From: Halobacteriovorax sp. GB3
Lineage (GTDB): Bacteria > Bdellovibrionota > Bacteriovoracia > Bacteriovoracales > Bacteriovoracaceae
Direction of reading: 5' to 3'
NCBI RefSeq assembly: GCF_028649655.1
Contig: NZ_JAQSLN010000004.1
Location: 248,001 to 312,000 of the forward strand
DNA length: 64,000 bases
The notes beneath the pieces are model-generated. The model saw only the letters and a list, made by a program, of their open reading frames with translations. It had not been told where the DNA came from and made no database searches. Positions 1-8,583 of this stretch are shown piece by piece. How positions within the stretch are numbered: the first letter of the stretch is position 1; each line of letters begins with the position of its first letter. The translations under genes were made by a program, and so were the position numbers.

Positions 1-1
1 A

Positions 2-37
2 TATAGAATTGTAAGAGAAATAAGGAATACTCGATGA
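2..37 (+). CDS. Possible C-terminal end of an upstream gene (partial)
   Basis: The frame starting at base 2 is open to a TGA at 35-37 that overlaps the ATG of the next gene as ATGA, the same coupling used elsewhere in this cluster. Only 11 residues are visible, so nothing can be said about function. It suggests that the plus-strand cluster continues to the left of the window. It could also be chance, because the stretch is so short. Confidence 0.3.
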   Translation, partial: YRIVREIRNTR

Positions 38-945
38 AGAAAATCATTATTAGTGGTGGTCATGGCTTCTTAGGTCGCGCTCTCGCACTGAAGTTTAAAA
101 AGAAATATAAGATAGTCGTCATTGATAGAGAATCCAATGATGAAACTCAGGGCGATGTGATCTACCGATGGGATATGGCAAAACTTGAAGACGAGCAATT
201 AAAGCAACTCGAAAGTGAAATCAAATCATGTGATGTCTTTATTCATTTCGCTGCTAGTGTTGGTGTCAGTAAAATAAATGATGATCCGAAGAAGGCAATA
301 AGAGATGATCATGCAATCTCTAGTTATTTATTTCCACTACTCGAAAAATATAAAAAGAAAATAATTTTCTCTTCGACATCGGAAGTGTACGGCAATAGAG
401 AGAATTGTACTGAAGGAGATGTTCTTCAAATCGGTGATCCAGAAATACTTCGCTGGGGCTATGCCGCTCATAAGTTAATGTCTGAATTTCTTATTAAGGC
501 CCACAATTTAGAACACACTATTATTCGTCCTTTCAATATTACAGGTAAGGGGCAAACACACAGATATGGAATGGTTCTTCCGACATTTATTCATAAAGCA
601 AAGAATGCAAAGGCCATTGAAGTTTTTGGCAACGGAAATCAAACTCGTTCTTTTTGTGACATCCGTGATTTTGTTAATGTCTTAGAATTAATTATCGAAG
701 AAAATTTATTTAACAACGAGACAATCAATATTGGTAGTGATGAGAATTTCATTACGATTAACGAATTGGCCACTCTACTAAAAGAGTATTACTACCCAGA
801 GCTCATCATCAACTATCGTGAGTTCAAAGAAGTATACAGTAACAGTATGGATGATATTATCTATCGATCACCGAATATTGATAAGTTAAAAAAACACTAT
901 CAACCGCAGTTCTCAATTCAAGATATTATTAAATCAATGCTATGA
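34..945 (+). CDS. NAD-dependent nucleotide-sugar epimerase/dehydratase (extended SDR)
   Basis: The protein has 303 residues. The N-terminal Rossmann motif is G8-x2-G11-x2-G14 (SGGHGFLG), and a TSEVYG segment and a Y-x3-K pair (YAAHK) supply the SDR catalytic residues. The family epimerises, dehydrates or reduces NDP-sugars in the cytoplasm. An AAGGAA ribosome site precedes the ATG. Its stop region overlaps the next ORF by 4 bases, so it forms a unit with the deacetylase, radical SAM and PIG-L genes that follow. With the DegT-type aminotransferase of the convergent operon it suggests synthesis of an unusual amino sugar. The exact substrate cannot be read from the sequence. Confidence 0.85.
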   Translation: MKKIIISGGHGFLGRALALKFKKKYKIVVIDRESNDETQGDVIYRWDMAKLEDEQLKQLESEIKSCDVFIHFAASVGVSKINDDPKKAIRDDHAISSYLFPLLEKYKKKIIFSSTSEVYGNRENCTEGDVLQIGDPEILRWGYAAHKLMSEFLIKAHNLEHTIIRPFNITGKGQTHRYGMVLPTFIHKAKNAKAIEVFGNGNQTRSFCDIRDFVNVLELIIEENLFNNETINIGSDENFITINELATLLKEYYYPELIINYREFKEVYSNSMDDIIYRSPNIDKLKKHYQPQFSIQDIIKSML

Positions 946-1496
946 AAGAAAAAAAAGTTTTAATGATACATGAATTTAAGAAAGAAATGTTGGATCTCAA
1001 TCTAGAAGATTACATTCTAACATTTGATGATGGGCTTTATACTCAGTATTTATTCTTAGAAGAACTCCAACAAATAGATACAAAGAAGATTTTTTTTATA
1101 TCTACAGATATTATCTGCCCCGAAGATGAACAGCAAATTGGTGAATTTATTACTTGTCGCGAGGCCCACCAAAAATACTTCGCAGAGAATAAAACAGCTT
1201 ATTATATGAAGTGGTCTCAAATTAAAGAAATCAACGAAGATCAGAATTGCTCTATCGGTGGACACTCTCACTTTCATAAAAATCTCAAAGACGTAAATGG
1301 ATTAAAAGAACTCTTCGATTACTTAACTCATGACACAGAGAGAATGCTTAAAAACTTCAAAGAGAACTCAATTAAGATCGAAGACTTTTGCTTCCCTTAT
1401 AATTATGAAGCTCCTCTGTATCGAGCAATTCTAGAAAAAAATGGCATCCAGAATTTCTATGGAAAGGAACGTATTGCAATTGAGGATCTTCTATGA
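942..1496 (+). CDS. Polysaccharide deacetylase-like (NodB/CE4 fold) protein
   Basis: The protein has 184 residues. It carries the TFDDG motif typical of the metal-binding first motif of CE4 esterases near residue 28, and a later GGHSHFHKN segment that fits the H-x3-H metal ligands. No signal peptide is seen, so it probably acts in the cytoplasm on a precursor, unlike secreted chitin or peptidoglycan deacetylases. It is coupled by 4-base overlaps to the epimerase before it and the radical SAM gene after it. It is shorter than many NodB domains, so the substrate and even the activity are inferred. Confidence 0.7.
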   Translation: MKEKKVLMIHEFKKEMLDLNLEDYILTFDDGLYTQYLFLEELQQIDTKKIFFISTDIICPEDEQQIGEFITCREAHQKYFAENKTAYYMKWSQIKEINEDQNCSIGGHSHFHKNLKDVNGLKELFDYLTHDTERMLKNFKENSIKIEDFCFPYNYEAPLYRAILEKNGIQNFYGKERIAIEDLL

Positions 1497-2410
1497 AAAT
1501 TAATCAAAAAGAGATTACTCAAGTTGGTCATGGTTCTCCAATGATTATTAATTGGGAACTCGTTTCTCACTGCCAATTCAAATGCAGCTATTGTTACTAT
1601 GACCCTTTTGAAAGTAATACAGATTATGAATCGCTACAGAAAATAATTCAAAAAAAGATTTCAAATATTGATCAACCATTTGTTATCAACCTAATTGGAG
1701 GTGAACCAACGCTTCACCCAAATTTTTCAAAGATCGTTTCATTTCTTCAAGATTTAGAAAAGTGTACAGAAATTAGAATTGTAACCAATTTAGCGAAGCC
1801 GATTCATTTTTGGGATTCTATCTCTTCGACAAAAATCGTTTTAACGGCAAGCTATCACCCGGAATATGACAACGGAAAATTCTTTGAAAAAATCAATCAG
1901 CTCTATGAGAAATTTGATTCAGATGTTCCATTTCTAGTGCCCAATAGTTTAATTCACCTTCCGAGAATGAAAAAGACATTAGAAAATCTATTAAACATTG
2001 ATTCTCCAAGATCTCCTACAATTAATATTATAAGACCCCATTATAAAAGTGGTTACAGCGTTAGTTTTGAACAGTATCCAGAAGAAATAGAACTCTTTAT
2101 TAAAGAAGCAACAACGATTATTTCAAAGAATGAGAATCAAGAAAAAATCAAAGTTTATTCAAAGAATAAAGAAATAGAGATGGCTAAATCCACATTCTTT
2201 GATCTCAACATGCATTATCTAAAAGGGTGGAAATGTAATATAAATGCCTTTATTATCCATTACAATGGCTATGTTTCATCAGCATGTAGAAATGATAAAA
2301 AACATATTATCACGGCCAAGTTTAAATCAACTCCCCTAATCTGCCCTTACCAAGCATGTGAATGTGATGACTTTTGGAATTTTGAAAAATATAGGAATGC
2401 CAATGAATAA
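1493..2410 (+). CDS. Radical SAM protein
   Basis: The protein has 305 residues with the [4Fe-4S]-binding C27-x3-C31-x2-C34 motif (CQFKCSYC) and a GGEPTLHP segment, the usual SAM-contacting GGE motif. Several cysteines near the C-terminus (CRND, CPYQACEC) could hold an auxiliary cluster or a SPASM-like remnant. It overlaps the deacetylase by 4 bases and is followed immediately by the PIG-L gene. It is the only radical SAM gene on this strand, and seven others lie in the opposing operon. The substrate is unknown. The context suggests modification of a carbohydrate or peptide in the same pathway. Confidence 0.9.
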   Translation: MKINQKEITQVGHGSPMIINWELVSHCQFKCSYCYYDPFESNTDYESLQKIIQKKISNIDQPFVINLIGGEPTLHPNFSKIVSFLQDLEKCTEIRIVTNLAKPIHFWDSISSTKIVLTASYHPEYDNGKFFEKINQLYEKFDSDVPFLVPNSLIHLPRMKKTLENLLNIDSPRSPTINIIRPHYKSGYSVSFEQYPEEIELFIKEATTIISKNENQEKIKVYSKNKEIEMAKSTFFDLNMHYLKGWKCNINAFIIHYNGYVSSACRNDKKHIITAKFKSTPLICPYQACECDDFWNFEKYRNANE

Positions 2411-3077
2411 AAAAGTACTCGTCGTAGTTGCTCATCCTGATGATGAAGTCTTAGGAGCAGGTGCAACTATTTTTCAACATTCTATATCCGGAGATACCGT
2501 CAAAGTCATCTGTCTAACAGAAGGAGCTTCAGCTCAAGGGAACGATATACAAAAAAGAGAAGAATCATTTACAAAGGCCTGTCAAACACTTGGAGTAAAT
2601 GATTATAGTATCCTCTCTTTTCATGACAATAAGTTGGATCAATATCCTTTACTAGAACTCATTCAATCAATTGAAAGTGCAACTTTAAATTTTGCTCCCC
2701 AAATAATCTACACACATTCATCTAATGATCTTAATATAGATCATCGAATAGCACATCAAGCAGTGATCACGGCGTTTAGACCTTTACCTCTTTCCAGTGT
2801 AGAGAAAATTCTAACATTCAATATTCCATCGAGTTTTGAATACCGCTCTTCACATATAACGACGCTAAAACCTAATTTTTATAATGAAATTAATGAGCAA
2901 GAATGTAAGCAAAAGCTCTTGGCCATGAGTTGCTATGAGACGGAGTTAAAAGATTATCCCCACCCACGTTCTCATCGCCACTTAAGAAACCTCATGGAAG
3001 TAAACGGAGTGGAAGTTGGGCTTCCGTTAGCGGAATCTTTCTATATAGAACGAATTATTGAGAGTAAAAAGACCTAA
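2403..3077 (+). CDS. PIG-L family (LmbE-like) N-deacetylase
   Basis: The protein has 224 residues from the ATG at 2403. That start has an AGGA site six bases upstream and overlaps the stop of the radical SAM gene; an in-frame ATG at 2358 lies too deep in that gene. The signature AHPDDE metal-binding motif is at the N-terminus and a second zinc-ligand segment (NxDHR, here NIDHR) lies mid-protein. The family removes acetyl groups from N-acetylglucosamine-type substrates using zinc. The 3' end overlaps the convergent aminotransferase gene by 23 bases. Confidence 0.88.
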   Translation: MNKKVLVVVAHPDDEVLGAGATIFQHSISGDTVKVICLTEGASAQGNDIQKREESFTKACQTLGVNDYSILSFHDNKLDQYPLLELIQSIESATLNFAPQIIYTHSSNDLNIDHRIAHQAVITAFRPLPLSSVEKILTFNIPSSFEYRSSHITTLKPNFYNEINEQECKQKLLAMSCYETELKDYPHPRSHRHLRNLMEVNGVEVGLPLAESFYIERIIESKKT

Positions 3078-4146
3078 TCTGATCAATGACATAGTCACAT
3101 TCACTCTTTGTCATTTCAAAGAACACCGGCAAAGAAATTGCTTTAAGGCTGTACTCATCACATTTTTCGAAGTTTAGACCATCATTTTCGTTAAGATAAT
3201 TCTTCCAAAGCGTATGTTGATTTAAACCTTTGAAATGAACAGATGTTTCAATATTCTTGGCCAGAAGAAATTCTCTAAGTTCATCTCTCTTATCAACGAG
3301 AGCAATCAGAAGAGAACAATTACTATTTTCACCTAAGTCGATAAATTGAATACTTTCAATGTCTGATAACTTTTGGCAGTAATATGTAAAAAAGTATTTT
3401 CTCTTTTCTAAGATCTCGTTAAAGACTTTAAGTTGTTCGAAAATTATTGAGGCAGCAAAATCATTACTGTTAAATTTTAAACCTTCTTCTTGAATGTCAT
3501 ATTCAAAAGGACTTATTTTTTCTATTCCATGTAACGAAATCTGTTTCATCTTTTCATACAGATCGAGGTCTTTAGTAATAACTAATCCGCTATCAGGACT
3601 TCCAATAATCTTCGTTGCATGAAAGCTAATAACAGAGACATCGGCATAATCACATACTCCTCTAGACCCAAAGGCTTGTGCTGCGTCTTCAATAATTTTA
3701 AAATTGTACTTTGATTTCAGTTCGTATAATTCTTTAGTATTTGTGATATTTCCTGCTAAAAATACGGGAAGGACAAAATCCACATTTTTAGTTTCTAAAA
3801 TATTTTTTAATGAAGACAAACAATAGTTGCCGGTTTCAAGATCAATATCACAAAAAATAATATTTGCCTTTAAATGAAATGGAACAGCTGCTGTAGAAGA
3901 AAAAGTATTAATTGGAACAACAACAGTATCACCTGGCTCTATTCCGAGGGCCATCAATGCGACATATAAACCACCAGAGGCACTGTTAACGAGTAAGCAA
4001 TGTGTTCCTGGATAGAATTCACTTTGAATTAAATTTTCTACTTCCTCACACATTCTTCCTCTCGTCCAATGACCAGATTCAAGAACGTCTTGAATTTTTG
4101 AAAATGATTTTTTTGGAAAATAAGGTCTATAAAAAGGTATTTTCAT
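3055..4146 (-). CDS. DegT/DnrJ/EryC1/StrS-type PLP-dependent sugar aminotransferase
   Basis: The protein has 363 residues. D154 in the EDAAQA motif should bind the PLP pyridine nitrogen, and K179 in SFHATK should form the Schiff base. These are the hallmarks of the aminotransferases that act on 3- or 4-keto nucleotide sugars. The start ATG shares one base with the stop of the upstream gene (TAATG), so it is translationally coupled. It is the last gene of the long minus-strand operon and converges with the PIG-L gene. With the epimerase at the left end it argues for an amino-sugar component in the pathway product. Confidence 0.9.
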   Translation of the reverse strand: MKIPFYRPYFPKKSFSKIQDVLESGHWTRGRMCEEVENLIQSEFYPGTHCLLVNSASGGLYVALMALGIEPGDTVVVPINTFSSTAAVPFHLKANIIFCDIDLETGNYCLSSLKNILETKNVDFVLPVFLAGNITNTKELYELKSKYNFKIIEDAAQAFGSRGVCDYADVSVISFHATKIIGSPDSGLVITKDLDLYEKMKQISLHGIEKISPFEYDIQEEGLKFNSNDFAASIIFEQLKVFNEILEKRKYFFTYYCQKLSDIESIQFIDLGENSNCSLLIALVDKRDELREFLLAKNIETSVHFKGLNQHTLWKNYLNENDGLNFEKCDEYSLKAISLPVFFEMTKSECDYVIDQIRSFYSQ

Positions 4147-4817
4147 TAGTACAACTTATGGATTTTTACTTTATCGAATGGATATTCACGCGATAGACGT
4201 TTCTTTAAACTATAAAAAGGATTAAAATTCCTCTCTATCAAATATAAATCATTTTTTTGATTACTACAGAAATAAACAAATAGAGGATGCTTTTTAACCA
4301 GTTCCATATATTTTAAATCTATGAATCGAATTTCATTGGTTCCGTACTTTCTAACAATTTTTCCGTATTGCTGACTATAAAAAGGGCTAAGAACTTTCTT
4401 CTTTCCTTTCCAAAACTTACTTACTTCACTCTTTATCCATTTTGCATGGTCATTCGTTAAGAATTCAACAGGAAACCATCCATCTTCACGAGAGTAATAC
4501 TCAAAGACATAGAAGTGTTCACTTTCTTCTAATAATTTAGGAAATATTTGTTGCTCATCTTTAAGTTGAACAATGGCCTCATGAAAGTCTGAAACAGAAA
4601 AGTCCAATTCTTTATCAATATCTTCTGCATCTGTGATCAAGTGATAAAGAGAGTGCTTATGAACATATTTTTTATTCTTATACACAAGAAAATGAAAGTT
4701 CTCTGACTTTGAGAACCCTGTTCCTCTTGGCAAGGAGATGCCAAAGTCGCTGAGAAAGTCACGATTAGCTCTCTCTACTAAATCAACTTTTTTTCGAAGC
4801 TTTTCTTTTAATTGCAA
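4146..4817 (-). CDS. Unknown protein, possibly a degenerate kinase-like fold
   Basis: The protein has 223 residues starting at a TTG with an AAGGAAAG site five bases upstream, overlapping the previous gene by 10 bases. I do not recognise a family with certainty. A YVHK segment, a hinge-like stretch (FYVFEYYSRED) and an IRFIDLKY segment follow the order of the kinase Lys, hinge and DFG-like elements of small aminoglycoside- or lipopolysaccharide-kinase folds, but there is no clear HxD catalytic motif. It sits between a GT-A-like gene and a sugar aminotransferase, so a role in glycan synthesis or transfer is plausible. The kinase idea is inference. Confidence 0.6.
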   Translation of the reverse strand: MQLKEKLRKKVDLVERANRDFLSDFGISLPRGTGFSKSENFHFLVYKNKKYVHKHSLYHLITDAEDIDKELDFSVSDFHEAIVQLKDEQQIFPKLLEESEHFYVFEYYSREDGWFPVEFLTNDHAKWIKSEVSKFWKGKKKVLSPFYSQQYGKIVRKYGTNEIRFIDLKYMELVKKHPLFVYFCSNQKNDLYLIERNFNPFYSLKKRLSREYPFDKVKIHKLY

Positions 4818-5659
4818 TCGAACTTTCCTTTTGTTCTTTTAAAGAAATCAATCTTCTCTCTCACTTTGTTATAGTAAGAAGAATGATGTATATGCTCATG
4901 CCAAAAATATATCGAATCGATCTCTTCATCAGAATAATGATTGATTGAAGCATAGCCCTCTCCAACCTGATATTTCTGAATCCCTTTTATCGGAAGTCGT
5001 TTTTCATTCAAGGCCACATCTATGACATACTCTTCAAGAAAATGCTCTGGAACATCCTGACAATTTTTCTTCCAGCGATCATCACCTTTTGTCTCGTAGA
5101 GCTTCATAAGTTCTTTATAGTAATATTCGTAAAATCCACTATCTCTTCTTGAGATCAGAAATCCCGTATCAACCGGGTTCTCCCATTCCTCAACAACAAG
5201 TCGCTGATCTTTTTTTGATACATCATCATATTGACCACATAAAATATATTTTTCGTTATATACGCCCTCGATCATTGACTTTGGAAGCGGTTGAATAAGT
5301 TTCATATCAAGGTCAATGTGAATGAGAATATCTTCACTAAGTTCTTGCTCTAAGATATATCCACAAAAAGGAGCATTAATATAACCAGACTGGAAATTTT
5401 CCACTTCTGGGTGGTATTTTTCAATATAAGTGACGTTGAGATCTTTAAGCTTTGCCTTTGTCTTTTCACTGATTACATTTTTGGAAGGACAGTAAGCATA
5501 GATGGCCATATCTTTCAGCCATCCACCGTTTTTTCTCCAAGCTTCAAAGCAAAGAATGGCTTCATCTTCATATAATCTTTGATGCTCAAAAGTGATGCCG
5601 TTTATATCATTAATACACTGTTTATTACTTTCTATTGCTGTAACTAAAGCTACCTTCAT
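4808..5659 (-). CDS. Probable GT-A-like glycosyltransferase
   Basis: The protein has 283 residues. It starts with a short beta strand (MKVALVTAIES), and an IHIDLDMKL segment near residue 115 fits the DxD metal/nucleotide-sugar site of GT-A enzymes. A later VDTGFLISRRDSG segment resembles the acceptor-side region of such proteins. No membrane segment is seen, so it should be cytoplasmic. The ATG lies 5 bases past the stop of the amidinotransferase gene and has an AGGA site. It was assigned from motif layout only, so the family is uncertain. Confidence 0.6.
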   Translation of the reverse strand: MKVALVTAIESNKQCINDINGITFEHQRLYEDEAILCFEAWRKNGGWLKDMAIYAYCPSKNVISEKTKAKLKDLNVTYIEKYHPEVENFQSGYINAPFCGYILEQELSEDILIHIDLDMKLIQPLPKSMIEGVYNEKYILCGQYDDVSKKDQRLVVEEWENPVDTGFLISRRDSGFYEYYYKELMKLYETKGDDRWKKNCQDVPEHFLEEYVIDVALNEKRLPIKGIQKYQVGEGYASINHYSDEEIDSIYFWHEHIHHSSYYNKVREKIDFFKRTKGKFDCN

Positions 5660-5664
5660 ATATC

Positions 5665-6759
5665 CTACTTCGTGTAATCTCTATACTCATCTTCGCGATG
5701 AAGATCTAATGTTGAACAATGAATTCCTCCACCGAAGATTTCACAATTATCAAGCCTTACCGTTTCAACGTCAAAACTATTTTTACTCAATAATTCGATA
5801 ACACTTACTGCTGACTCATTAACCAAAACGGTCTTTTCATCAAGACTTAATATATTTATATCCATTCCTCTTGTACTAGCTAATTGAATATCAATATTAG
5901 TCATTCCTTCAGTTATTTTTGGTTCAACTTCATAGTCTTGCGGATATAAGTATTCCCAGTTTTGAAATTTCTTTGGCATGATATTTTTAAGATTGGGATA
6001 CTTTGGATTAACAAGAAAAACCCCAGGCCTAAGGCAGACGAGAACACCGTCGATATGGTTATCGGCGACATGAACAATATGAAAATGAGAGTCAGGATAA
6101 AATGATTTTATCCATTCCAAACCAAGATAATGATTATAGGAATTTACATTTACAATAACGTCTCTTCCAATTCTTAAGAATTGAGCTCCATCGATCGCCA
6201 TCGTATACTTTGATCTATCAAAACTTGAATAGTCTCTATGACTATCCCAATTCTCTAAGTCCATCTTTTCTTCTATGAGCTGATTAAAGGGTGATTTAAT
6301 CCACTTACCTCCCTGCCCACAATCAAATGCCTCATTGAAAACATCATACAGAAGTGTATTTTCGTAATAGCGATTTCTGACATAAGTTGGTGTTTCAAAA
6401 ATCGTATCACCGTAGACAAGTGAAACATCTCGTACATTACTTGCACTTGATAGCTCACTTTTAAAATCGGGTGTTGTAAATGGAATGACTTTTGTTAAGC
6501 GATTAGGCCTTTTCACCTCAACACCTAAATTACCTAGTTTCTTTGCAAGATCATCTAGCTGTTCTACTCGTTTAACTAAAAATTCATGATTTACATAATA
6601 AGTTTCCTCATCCGAAATGAGCTTGTCATAAACGGCATGAGTTAAATTTTCCTTGTAAAAATGTTGAAAAGAAAAATCAGCAACCCTCTTTGTTATTTCA
6701 AGTTCGCGACCTACGATCACTGTTTTTAATTTGCCGAAAGATGTATTACTTTTAATCAT
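5665..6759 (-). CDS. Amidinotransferase (arginine:glycine amidinotransferase/StrB-like)
   Basis: The protein has 364 residues. The segment RDVSLVYGDTIFETP matches the conserved N-terminal part of the guanidino-modifying family. H235-x-D237 (NHIDG) and C348 in GGGIHCST match the His-Asp and nucleophilic Cys of AGAT and of the streptomycin enzyme StrB. The family moves the amidino group of arginine to an amine, making a guanidino compound and ornithine. It overlaps the upstream radical SAM gene by 8 bases, with an AAGGA site. Within this operon it suggests that an amino group, possibly one installed by the aminotransferase, becomes a guanidine. Confidence 0.88.
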   Translation of the reverse strand: MIKSNTSFGKLKTVIVGRELEITKRVADFSFQHFYKENLTHAVYDKLISDEETYYVNHEFLVKRVEQLDDLAKKLGNLGVEVKRPNRLTKVIPFTTPDFKSELSSASNVRDVSLVYGDTIFETPTYVRNRYYENTLLYDVFNEAFDCGQGGKWIKSPFNQLIEEKMDLENWDSHRDYSSFDRSKYTMAIDGAQFLRIGRDVIVNVNSYNHYLGLEWIKSFYPDSHFHIVHVADNHIDGVLVCLRPGVFLVNPKYPNLKNIMPKKFQNWEYLYPQDYEVEPKITEGMTNIDIQLASTRGMDINILSLDEKTVLVNESAVSVIELLSKNSFDVETVRLDNCEIFGGGIHCSTLDLHREDEYRDYTK

Positions 6760-7666
6760 TCTTTATCCTTAAGGAATTAATTGTATCGTAATCAAAATTT
6801 TCAACATAGGTTCCGCAGTTCAAAGAACATTGTCTTAGATCACCATGATCTTGAAAATCACAGCAGAACATCTTTGAGAATTTAATAAAATCACTTATAA
6901 ATGCTAATTCACTTTCATATTCGTAAATAGAAGGAGCCTCTATTTCACCTCTTCTATAAATAAAAGAAACACAAGGATAAGCACGTCCATTTGAGTTAAT
7001 ATAAATTCTTTTAAACCATGGACTTTGCTTTATAGAAATCCCAGATTCGTACAAAACACTGACATCGCCAACAGAACTTAGCTGTCGTGGCGGTTCAATA
7101 TGTTTTGCAACTATTGTCGTATCTCTAAAGAGTAATTCTATACCGAATTTTTCAAATATTAAATCACGAGTGTGCTCAGCATATTCCTCATTTAATTTAT
7201 GTCTAGAATAAATGATCTCGATATCAATTTCATTTTCTAGTGCAAACTTGATATTCTCAAATACTTTTGAAAGGTTTCCACCAAGACGAGTTAGCTCATG
7301 CGTTCTTTGATCTGGTCCATCAACAGCAATTTGAAATGTTATTCCCTTAACTGTTTTTGTAATTCCTAAGAGCACTTCCTCAAGAAGTTCACCATTTGTG
7401 GCCACAAGGATTTTCGAATCATGAAAGCATTCGTTTAAGGCAGGCAAGATTTCTTTTATATTACTATGTTCAAGTGGTTCGCCATCATTACCACAAACAA
7501 ATAACTCTTTGGGGTGAAATTTCTTTAAAAGAGGTAGAATTTCTAGAACAGATAGCTCTCGAGCTTTACTTGAATTGGATTTAAGACTTTGACAGCCAAC
7601 ACACTGAAGATGACATGAGTTATTCAAACTTAATTCTATAAATTCAAAAAACTTATCATATTTCAT
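6752..7666 (-). CDS. Radical SAM protein
   Basis: The protein has 304 residues with cluster motif C18-x3-C22-x2-C25 (CHLQCVGC) and an ELFVCGNDGEPL segment in place of the usual GGEP loop. A C-terminal set of cysteines (CVSF, CCDF, CSLNCG) could bind an auxiliary cluster. The start at 7666 gives a one-base TAATG overlap with the upstream gene; an alternative 42 bases earlier would run far into that gene. It is less similar to the three preceding radical SAM paralogues than they are to one another. The substrate is unknown. Confidence 0.88.
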   Translation of the reverse strand: MKYDKFFEFIELSLNNSCHLQCVGCQSLKSNSSKARELSVLEILPLLKKFHPKELFVCGNDGEPLEHSNIKEILPALNECFHDSKILVATNGELLEEVLLGITKTVKGITFQIAVDGPDQRTHELTRLGGNLSKVFENIKFALENEIDIEIIYSRHKLNEEYAEHTRDLIFEKFGIELLFRDTTIVAKHIEPPRQLSSVGDVSVLYESGISIKQSPWFKRIYINSNGRAYPCVSFIYRRGEIEAPSIYEYESELAFISDFIKFSKMFCCDFQDHGDLRQCSLNCGTYVENFDYDTINSLRIKND

Positions 7667-8583
7667 TATAAAATCTCTAAGTCCCACATATCCATAAGAC
7701 GTTTGCAATTTTTCTCACAAATACGACAGCACTCATATTCAAAATTTTGAATCTTTTTATAATCTCCATCCCAAATATTTTTACGACTCTCTTCAAGCCA
7801 AATATAACAAGGATAGACCTTACCATGCTGGTCAATATGAATTGATTTCTTATTAAAGCTTCTACAATCAATATCGTAGTTCTTCTTACCCGTTAATTTC
7901 TCGGCCCACTTTCTATTTGCTTCGCGAATAATGAGATCATACTTATTTTTCAACTCAGGAGTTACAAGCATTTTATCGAGATTAAATGGATTTTTATAAA
8001 TCTCAGTTTCTCGTCTATACAATGTTTGAGTCAAATTGATATGGGAAAACTCATCCATAATCTCTGCCATCGATTCGCTTTCAAGATCTTCTGCATTATA
8101 ATCGAAGAGAATATGTTGGATATAATCGATCTTTGATTTACAAGACTCTCTAAAGGCCTTTGCATTTTTTCTAATATTTTCTAATGAAGTGCCTACGCGA
8201 TATATCTCATGTAATTCTTGTGTACTTCCACAAATAGTAAAGTAGACGCTATCTCTTTCTGTAAGAATTTCACCTAATTCACTCCACCACTTTTCATCAT
8301 GGGTGTCTCCATTCGTGCAAATTTCAATATGCCACTCTTTTTCAACTAAATAACGACAAAGGTCATGAAACTTCTTATAGAGTGTTGGCTCAGAAAACGC
8401 TCCTACAAGGTGAACATATTTACCATTTGGATACTCTTCTAATTGAGCAGCAATTTCACTTACAGATCTTTCATTATATTTAACTGTGATGTGCTTATAA
8501 TTACGAGCGCAAAGCGGACATCTAGCATTACAAGTACCAGTCAAATCGATTTCAATTCTTTCTGTTAAATCCTTAGCAAACAA
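7666..8583 (-). CDS. Radical SAM protein, tandem paralogue 3
   Basis: The protein has 305 residues, starting at a TTG preceded by a GGGG site and overlapping the upstream gene by 11 bases. The cluster motif is C18-x3-C22-x2-C25 (CNARCPLC). The C-terminal third reads IDQHGKVYPCY and then CCRICEKNC, a SPASM-like auxiliary-cluster region. The middle contains FTICGS-QELHE-YRVG and a DYIQH segment shared almost word for word with the next two upstream genes, so the three arose by duplication. The GGE loop is replaced by LVGAFSEPT. The substrate is unknown. Confidence 0.88.
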   Translation of the reverse strand: MFAKDLTERIEIDLTGTCNARCPLCARNYKHITVKYNERSVSEIAAQLEEYPNGKYVHLVGAFSEPTLYKKFHDLCRYLVEKEWHIEICTNGDTHDEKWWSELGEILTERDSVYFTICGSTQELHEIYRVGTSLENIRKNAKAFRESCKSKIDYIQHILFDYNAEDLESESMAEIMDEFSHINLTQTLYRRETEIYKNPFNLDKMLVTPELKNKYDLIIREANRKWAEKLTGKKNYDIDCRSFNKKSIHIDQHGKVYPCYIWLEESRKNIWDGDYKKIQNFEYECCRICEKNCKRLMDMWDLEIL

